Assembly (NCBI GenBank): GCA_964445985.1
Contig: CAYUMU010000042.1
Location: 1-55,062, forward strand
DNA from: CAYUMU01 sp964445985
GTDB taxonomy: Bacteria; Planctomycetota; Planctomycetia; Pirellulales; S012-138
DNA length: 55,062 nt
Direction: 5' to 3'
How positions within the stretch are numbered: the first letter of the stretch is position 1; the number at the start of each line of letters is the position of its first letter. The translations under genes and the position numbers were made by a program. The notes under the pieces were generated by a model. That model was not told the origin of the DNA and did no database searches. It saw nothing but the letters and a program-made list of their open reading frames with translations. Positions 50,959-55,062 of the stretch are shown here, one piece after another.

Positions 50959-51861
50959 CTAGGCGGCCACCGAGGTGGGTTCGTTATCGATCAGTTGCTG
51001 GCAGTTGCCGTCGGCTTCGAGGGCCACGATGGCGATGCCGTGGCGGTTGGCGAAGTCGATCACTTCGGCCTCGTTGACCACGATGGTTTTGCCGGCTTCG
51101 ATGGCCAGCACGCGGCCTTTGGCGGCCACCAGTGTTTGCAGGGTATGCAGGCCGATGGTCGGCACGTCGAACCGCATGTCTTGTTGTGGTTTGGCCACTT
51201 TGACGACGGTGAATCCCCCCGAGGGGCAAAGCTGCCCTGCTCGGCGAATGCATTCATCGGTGCCTTCGATGGCCTCGAGCGCCAGGGCGGCCAGGCGTTT
51301 CACCACCACGGTTTGGCCAACATCCAGGCGGCCCAATTCGCGGGCCAGTTCCCAGCCAAAGTGAATATCTTTGGCGTGAGCCTGACTCGGTCCGCGGCGG
51401 GTGAGCTTTCCGTACTTCACGAGTAACTCCGGCGCGAAATCGGTCGGCGGCACGAAGTCGATGCCATCCAGGGCGAACTCATCGATAACCGCTTGCGATA
51501 GGGTGTCGTCCTTCGAATCTTTGCGGCGAAACAAAAAATGCGGGGCAAACCGGCGAATGGCTCGCCAGTCGGGCAGGTGCTTGAACCAGACCCAGGGCTG
51601 ATACAACACGATTTTGTGAAACTTGCCGGCCATGGCGGCGCGGCGGACGTTGTGACTATTGAAGAAGCGGATGGCGCGGCCGAGCTTGCCCATCCCGATC
51701 CAGATGATCTCGTCGGCGACCTCTTCCATTTCGGGGCAGGCGTGACCCTTGATGCCGACGACCGCGGCGCGGTGGCCCTGGCGGTGGATACCTTCGACGA
51801 TCAGGCGGGGATAATCTCCCCAGCCGGCGACCAGACCTACCGTTTCTTGTTGATCGTTCAT
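50959..51861 (-). CDS. lpxI: UDP-2,3-diacylglucosamine pyrophosphatase LpxI
   Basis: 300 aa (DUF1009/LpxI; E. coli uses the unrelated LpxH). N-terminal domain TVGLVAGWGDYPRLIVEGIH with the Gly-Trp-Gly start typical of LpxI, then VRRAAMAGKFHKIVLYQP. The C-terminal catalytic domain has DDTLSQAVIDEFALDGIDFV, ALEAIEGTDECIRRAGQLCP and QDMRFDVPTIGLHTLQTLVA (conserved Asp and Arg residues). It hydrolyses UDP-2,3-diacylglucosamine to lipid X and UMP in lipid A synthesis at the inner membrane. It is 47 bp downstream of lpxD, its pathway neighbour, so the two likely form a unit. Confidence 0.94.
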   Translation of the reverse strand: MNDQQETVGLVAGWGDYPRLIVEGIHRQGHRAAVVGIKGHACPEMEEVADEIIWIGMGKLGRAIRFFNSHNVRRAAMAGKFHKIVLYQPWVWFKHLPDWRAIRRFAPHFLFRRKDSKDDTLSQAVIDEFALDGIDFVPPTDFAPELLVKYGKLTRRGPSQAHAKDIHFGWELARELGRLDVGQTVVVKRLAALALEAIEGTDECIRRAGQLCPSGGFTVVKVAKPQQDMRFDVPTIGLHTLQTLVAAKGRVLAIEAGKTIVVNEAEVIDFANRHGIAIVALEADGNCQQLIDNEPTSVAA

Positions 51862-51908
51862 CCGTGAATTCTGGCGAATGTAGCTGAGCGCGCGCGGTTG
51901 CGGGGCGC

Positions 51909-52970
51909 CTAGGCGGCGGACTTTTGTTGCCCTTGGAACGCGGCCATTTGGGAGCGCAGTTCTTCCATTTGCTGCATCAGGGCTTTGAACTGTTTTCGCA
52001 TTTCAGGCAGTTTGGAAAGCGCGGCCTGTTTGATGCGTTGTTCGCGAACGGGCGTGGCGGGGATGCCCATCATTTGAGCCCCCGAGGGCACGTCTTGGGT
52101 TACGCCGGCCATGGCGGTGATGATCGCGCCGTCGCCGATCTCCACGTGATCCCGCACGCCGGCCTGGCCTGCCAGCACCACGTAGTCTCCGGTGCGGGTG
52201 CTGCCGGCGATGCCGACTTGCGAGCAGATGAGGTTGTGCTGGCCGATCTGGCAGTTGTGGGCGATCATCACCTGGTCGTCGATCTTGGTGCCTTCGCCAA
52301 TGCGGGTGGGTCCGTAAGCGCCGCGGTCGATGGTGGTGCCAGCGCCGATATCGACATAGGCCCCGATTTCCACGTTGCCCAACTGGGCGGCAAGCTGGTG
52401 ACGGCCGTTGACCACTTCGTAACCAAAGCCATCGGCGCCGATGACCACGCCCGAGTGGATGGTGCAGTGATCGCCGACCACGGTGTTGGCGTAGAGCACG
52501 GCGCCCGCATGAATGGTCACGCCGCGGCCAATTTTGCAATCCGGGCCTACATGAGCCCCGGCGTGAATGGTGCAGTCTTCGCCAACGGTGGCGCCTTCGC
52601 CAATGGTGGCGCCGGGGTGAACATCCACATTGCAACCCAAGTGGGCCGAGGGGCTGACGTGGGCAGCCGGGCTGATGCCGACGCGGCGGAAATGCTTGAG
52701 CGGGTGAAAGTGCAGCATCACGGCGCGGAAGGCCGCGTGAACCTTATCGGCTTGAATGGTGGGCAAGCCGGTTACCTGAACGCCCGAGGGCACAATGGCC
52801 GCCGCCGCCGGCGACTGCTCCAATTGCGACAAACGCTCGGGCTTATCGATGAACGTGATCTGGCCGGCGCGGACATCGAGAAGCGTGGCCGCGCCCGAAA
52901 TTGCGGTCGAGGCGGCGCCTTGAACCACACCGCCACAAAGCTCTGCCAGTTGGGCAAGCGTAACTGCCAT
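51909..52970 (-). CDS. lpxD: UDP-3-O-(3-hydroxyacyl)glucosamine N-acyltransferase LpxD
   Basis: 353 aa, the standard length. N-terminal uridine-binding domain (1-100; MAVTLAQLAELCGGVVQGAA), then a left-handed beta helix of hexapeptide repeats (about 105-300: VHPGATIGEGATVGEDCTIH, GVVIGADGFGYEVVNGRHQL), with the catalytic His region VMIAHNCQIGQHNLICSQVG and the family segment AGSTRTGDYVVLAGQAGV. C-terminal helices (LPEMRKQFKALMQQMEELRS) pack on the trimer. It transfers an acyl chain from acyl-ACP to the 2-amine of UDP-glucosamine in lipid A synthesis. The next gene is lpxI. Good evidence for an outer membrane lipid A in this organism. Confidence 0.96.
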   Translation of the reverse strand: MAVTLAQLAELCGGVVQGAASTAISGAATLLDVRAGQITFIDKPERLSQLEQSPAAAAIVPSGVQVTGLPTIQADKVHAAFRAVMLHFHPLKHFRRVGISPAAHVSPSAHLGCNVDVHPGATIGEGATVGEDCTIHAGAHVGPDCKIGRGVTIHAGAVLYANTVVGDHCTIHSGVVIGADGFGYEVVNGRHQLAAQLGNVEIGAYVDIGAGTTIDRGAYGPTRIGEGTKIDDQVMIAHNCQIGQHNLICSQVGIAGSTRTGDYVVLAGQAGVRDHVEIGDGAIITAMAGVTQDVPSGAQMMGIPATPVREQRIKQAALSKLPEMRKQFKALMQQMEELRSQMAAFQGQQKSAA

Positions 52971-53345
52971 GAATCGGAATCCCTTCCCTTGGACCGGGCT
53001 CGCTCCCGCCCCGCGTGCTTAATAACGCGGAATAGGTCAGCAGCCGGCGTGGTGTTCGCGTGCGGCGAAAAGGGCGAGTCTGTTGGAAGTTAGTCCAGCA
53101 GCGTTCCCCCCCTGGCGACCTCCTGTCGCACCCAACTCCCCCCGCGGCGACCACGCGTGGGACTAAATGTTTTCCCTATTAACGCTGTCAGGCCCGTCCC
53201 GTTGGTGGGCCGACCGGCGATTCTTTAAGTTGTACCGCCGAGGATCATAATGGGATCGCTGGGGAGGGGCAAGATCAGTTGGGGGGCTGGTTGCTAGTGG
53301 CTGGTGGTCTGAGTCTTCAACTCCGCACTTCTTTCTTGGTGGCTC
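52971..53345. other. Intergenic region upstream of lpxD
   Basis: 375 bp between lpxD and the Gfo/Idh/MocA stop. It contains the fourth partial copy of the composite repeat (53277-53336). A promoter for lpxD-lpxI should lie here; I could not choose one. Confidence 0.55.
53277..53336. repeat. Partial composite repeat (A module plus linker/C)
   Basis: A module (GGGGGGCTGGTTGCTAGTGG) followed by CTGAGTCTTCAACTCCGCAC, which is the reverse complement of the linker at 50649-50667, then ACTTCTTTCTTGG. Confidence 0.7.
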
Positions 53346-54647
53346 TTAGCCAAGTTCCCAGCCTTTGCGGTACTCGCTGTGGAGGAACTTTTCCACCTGG
53401 TCGTTGCCGCTGGGCTTGAGCTGGGCCGCGTCCCACGTAAAGCTTTCGCCGCCGGAGCGGAACGCCGCGTTGCCCAGCAGTACCGTTTCGCTCATCGGCC
53501 CCGAGTAATCAAATTCGCACGTGGCCGCCGGCCCTCCTTTGCACGCCGTGATCCACTCCTTATAGAAGCCGGGGCTCTTGGCGATGGTGGGAGCGGGGGC
53601 CTCGTAGCCCGCGAACTCTTGCTCGGGCAGCAACTTTCGCATGCTAAAGCCGCAGAGCAACATTCCTTTGCTGCCGATGAACAGGTTGTTGGCGCCGCTG
53701 CCGCTCAGGCCGTGCTCTTTGAGGATGGCGGGGCTTTTGGTATGCGACCAGTGCAGCGTGACGGGGCCGCGGCCTTCGGCGGCCGGGAACTCAAACCGGG
53801 TGGACATTTCTTGCGGCGTGCGGCGCGGGTCGGGCGAAGGGCCGGAGGCCGAAACGCTGGTCGGGTGTTTCAGGCCCAGGGCCCAATAGGGAATATCGAG
53901 AATGTGGCAGCCCCAGTTGCCCATCTCGCCGGTGCCAAAGTCCCACCAGAAACGCCAGCCGTAGGGGGCGTAGGTTTTGTGGTAGGGGCGCTCGGCCACG
54001 GGGCCCAGCCAGAGATCCCACTTCAACGTGGAGGGAACCTGTTCCTGGTCGCTGGGGAGCGGCGGCATGCCGCGGTTTCCGCCCACCCAGCTATGGCATT
54101 CTTTCACCTCGCCAATGGCGCCGGCCTGGATCAGTTCCACCACGCGGTGCATGTTTTCGATGGTGTGCCGCTGCACGCCGAGCTGCGTGGCGACCTTCAT
54201 TTTGCGGGCCATTTCGGTCATGGCGCGGACTTCGCCCACGCTATGCGCCATGGGCTTTTCGCAGTAGCAATGCTTGCCCATCTGCATGGCCAGCATGGCC
54301 GGGTGGAAGTGCGTATGGTCGGGCGTGCTGATCACCACGGCGTCGATCTGGTTTTCCAGTTCGTCGTACATGGCGCGGAAGTCGTAAAACTTTTTGGCTT
54401 GGGGAAACTTTTCGTAAGCCTTGCCGGCGCGAAGGTCGTCCACGTCGCACAAGGCCACGATGTTCTCGCCGGCCACGCCGCCCAGGTTGGCCGAGCCGCG
54501 CCCGCCAATGCCGATCACCGCGATGTTGAGCTTTTCGTTGGGCGATTTCGACTCATCAGCGGCCAGGCTGCTGCCAGACATAAAGTAGCCGGCCCCAATG
54601 GCGGCGGTGGTCTTGAGGGCGTCGCGACGGGTCAAACGTACTGGCAT
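53346..54647 (-). CDS. Tat-exported Gfo/Idh/MocA family oxidoreductase
   Basis: 433 aa from the ATG at 54647 (AGGAG about 10 nt upstream). Twin-arginine signal MPVRLTRRDALKTTAAIGAG, so it is exported folded with its cofactor. Rossmann domain LNIAVIGIGGRGSANLGGVA (NAD(P) site), ISTPDHTHFHPAMLAMQMGK, and the family EKP motif (CEKPMAHSVGEVRA). The C-terminal GFO_IDH_MocA domain contains WDLWLGPVAERPYHKTYAPY and WGCHILDIPYWALGL. Planctomycetes have many such proteins; they oxidise, reduce or rearrange sugars (some are glycoside hydrolases via NAD+). The substrate is unknown. It stands alone, with a repeat cluster upstream. Confidence 0.92.
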   Translation of the reverse strand: MPVRLTRRDALKTTAAIGAGYFMSGSSLAADESKSPNEKLNIAVIGIGGRGSANLGGVAGENIVALCDVDDLRAGKAYEKFPQAKKFYDFRAMYDELENQIDAVVISTPDHTHFHPAMLAMQMGKHCYCEKPMAHSVGEVRAMTEMARKMKVATQLGVQRHTIENMHRVVELIQAGAIGEVKECHSWVGGNRGMPPLPSDQEQVPSTLKWDLWLGPVAERPYHKTYAPYGWRFWWDFGTGEMGNWGCHILDIPYWALGLKHPTSVSASGPSPDPRRTPQEMSTRFEFPAAEGRGPVTLHWSHTKSPAILKEHGLSGSGANNLFIGSKGMLLCGFSMRKLLPEQEFAGYEAPAPTIAKSPGFYKEWITACKGGPAATCEFDYSGPMSETVLLGNAAFRSGGESFTWDAAQLKPSGNDQVEKFLHSEYRKGWELG

Positions 54648-55062
54648 GGCGGGGCATGCTCCTGGCTGGAGTAGGGCGATCGAACCGGCCGGATTAGCAG
54701 GCGGGCGTTGTGCAAGTCTTCCATTATCGATGGAGCCAGCGCGCGGTTCAAGGCAGAAACGAACCCCATCGCCAGGCATTTGCCTGCCCTGCATTTACTA
54801 GTCCCGCAGGGACGACAGGTTGTAGCCACGGGCGCCAGTGGAAACTCTAGTCCCGAAGGGACGGCAGATTGTAGCCACGGGCGCCAGCCCGTGGAAACGG
54901 GAACGCCGTAATCCCCAAGTCCCGCAGGGACGATAGGAACGAACCGCAATTCCGGCGCGTCATTTCCTGCCGTCCCTTCGGGACTGACGAATGGATGGGA
55001 ACGCCGACCCTGGGCTGGCGCCCTCTTTATCCCCCACATCTCTGTTCGAATCATGGCGGGGT
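54648..55062. other. Gene-free right edge with repeat cluster
   Basis: 415 bp to the window end. No reliable gene. It holds the palindromic repeat cluster at 54799-55023 and the presumed promoter of the oxidoreductase gene, which I could not identify. Confidence 0.6.
54799..55023. repeat. Cluster of AGTCCCG(C/A)AGGGACG and CACGGGCGCC palindromes
   Basis: Copies of the first module at 54800, 54848, 54918 (direct) and 54966-54985 (inverted). The second module (GTAGCCACGGGCGCCAG, with stem CCACGGGC/GCCCGTGG complete in the second copy) at about 54823 and 54871, with an inverted partial copy near 55008-55022 (CTGGGCTGGCGCCC). Copy spacing is uneven and the copies differ, so it is not a CRISPR array. 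Confidence 0.85.

Noticed and set aside
54799..55023. Possible CRISPR array
   Set aside because: Copies differ, spacing is uneven, one is inverted, and no cas gene is present.

Overview
The window looks like a chromosomal segment of a planctomycete, most likely in the Pirellulales. The evidence is gene content: DUF1501 / PPC / DUF1549-DUF1553 / cytochrome-WD40 secreted proteins, a glucose-sorbosone-dehydrogenase-like multiheme protein, a MoxR-DUF58-DUF4350-DUF4129-SpoIIM-RDD membrane cluster, and intergenic palindromes of kinds I associate with this group. The DNA is GC-rich, so many genes carry long antisense shadow frames. Lipid A and LPS genes (lpxD, lpxI, an LptF/G-type permease) imply a Gram-negative type outer membrane. 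I see no rRNA, tRNA, CRISPR array, transposase or prophage. This is mostly ordinary chromosome, and I do not see a convincing undescribed defence or mobile system.

Layout. 0-9 kb: one long minus-strand gene train (RDD, SpoIIM, unknown polytopic protein, DUF4129, DUF4350 lipoprotein, zinc-ribbon MoxR ATPase, DUF58, small unknown protein), with several start/stop overlaps; it probably encodes an uncharacterised envelope assembly or regulation machine. 9.4-17.5 kb (minus): quinone-oxidoreductase-like protein, an OleC-like acyl-activating enzyme without oleA/B/D beside it, a secreted protein and a coiled-coil lipoprotein, a CE1/PHB-depolymerase-like esterase, a MidA-type methyltransferase, a small membrane protein and a class IV aminotransferase. 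17.8-25.1 kb (plus): a 42-aa membrane peptide, a 1017-aa dehydrogenase/triheme fusion, leuS, and a PDZ lipoprotein. 25.2-29.1 kb (minus): CorA-type transporter, sodium:solute symporter, PfkB sugar kinase. 29.4-32.7 kb: LptF/G permease, small coiled-coil ORF, PduO-type cobalamin adenosyltransferase, zinc-ribbon/DUF5684 membrane protein.

33-42 kb: the classic planctomycete operon DUF1501 -> PPC-domain protein -> DUF1549/DUF1553 -> cytochrome c/WD40/coiled-coil protein. It has a good promoter about 290 nt upstream of the first gene, a 13-bp hairpin after the first gene, and a strong intrinsic terminator after the last. 42.8-44.9 kb: a SEC-C protein converging on a large polytopic membrane protein. 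45.3-49.4 kb: overlapping alkylation-repair genes (Ada/AraC/AlkA fusion and ogt), a truncated GyrI-like remnant, a DUF4256 gene and a leucine-rich-repeat protein in what looks like a less GC-rich patch. 49.7-54.6 kb (minus): orphan ParA ATPase, lpxI, lpxD, and a Tat-exported Gfo/Idh/MocA oxidoreductase. The right edge is a dense cluster of palindromic repeats.

The most unusual non-coding content is repetitive: a composite three-module intergenic element in four places, two perfect 22-bp inverted repeats, a common genomic palindrome translated in frame inside the DUF4129 gene, and another palindrome that may supply the charged start of a signal peptide. Domain calls come from reading the proteins, not from searches.
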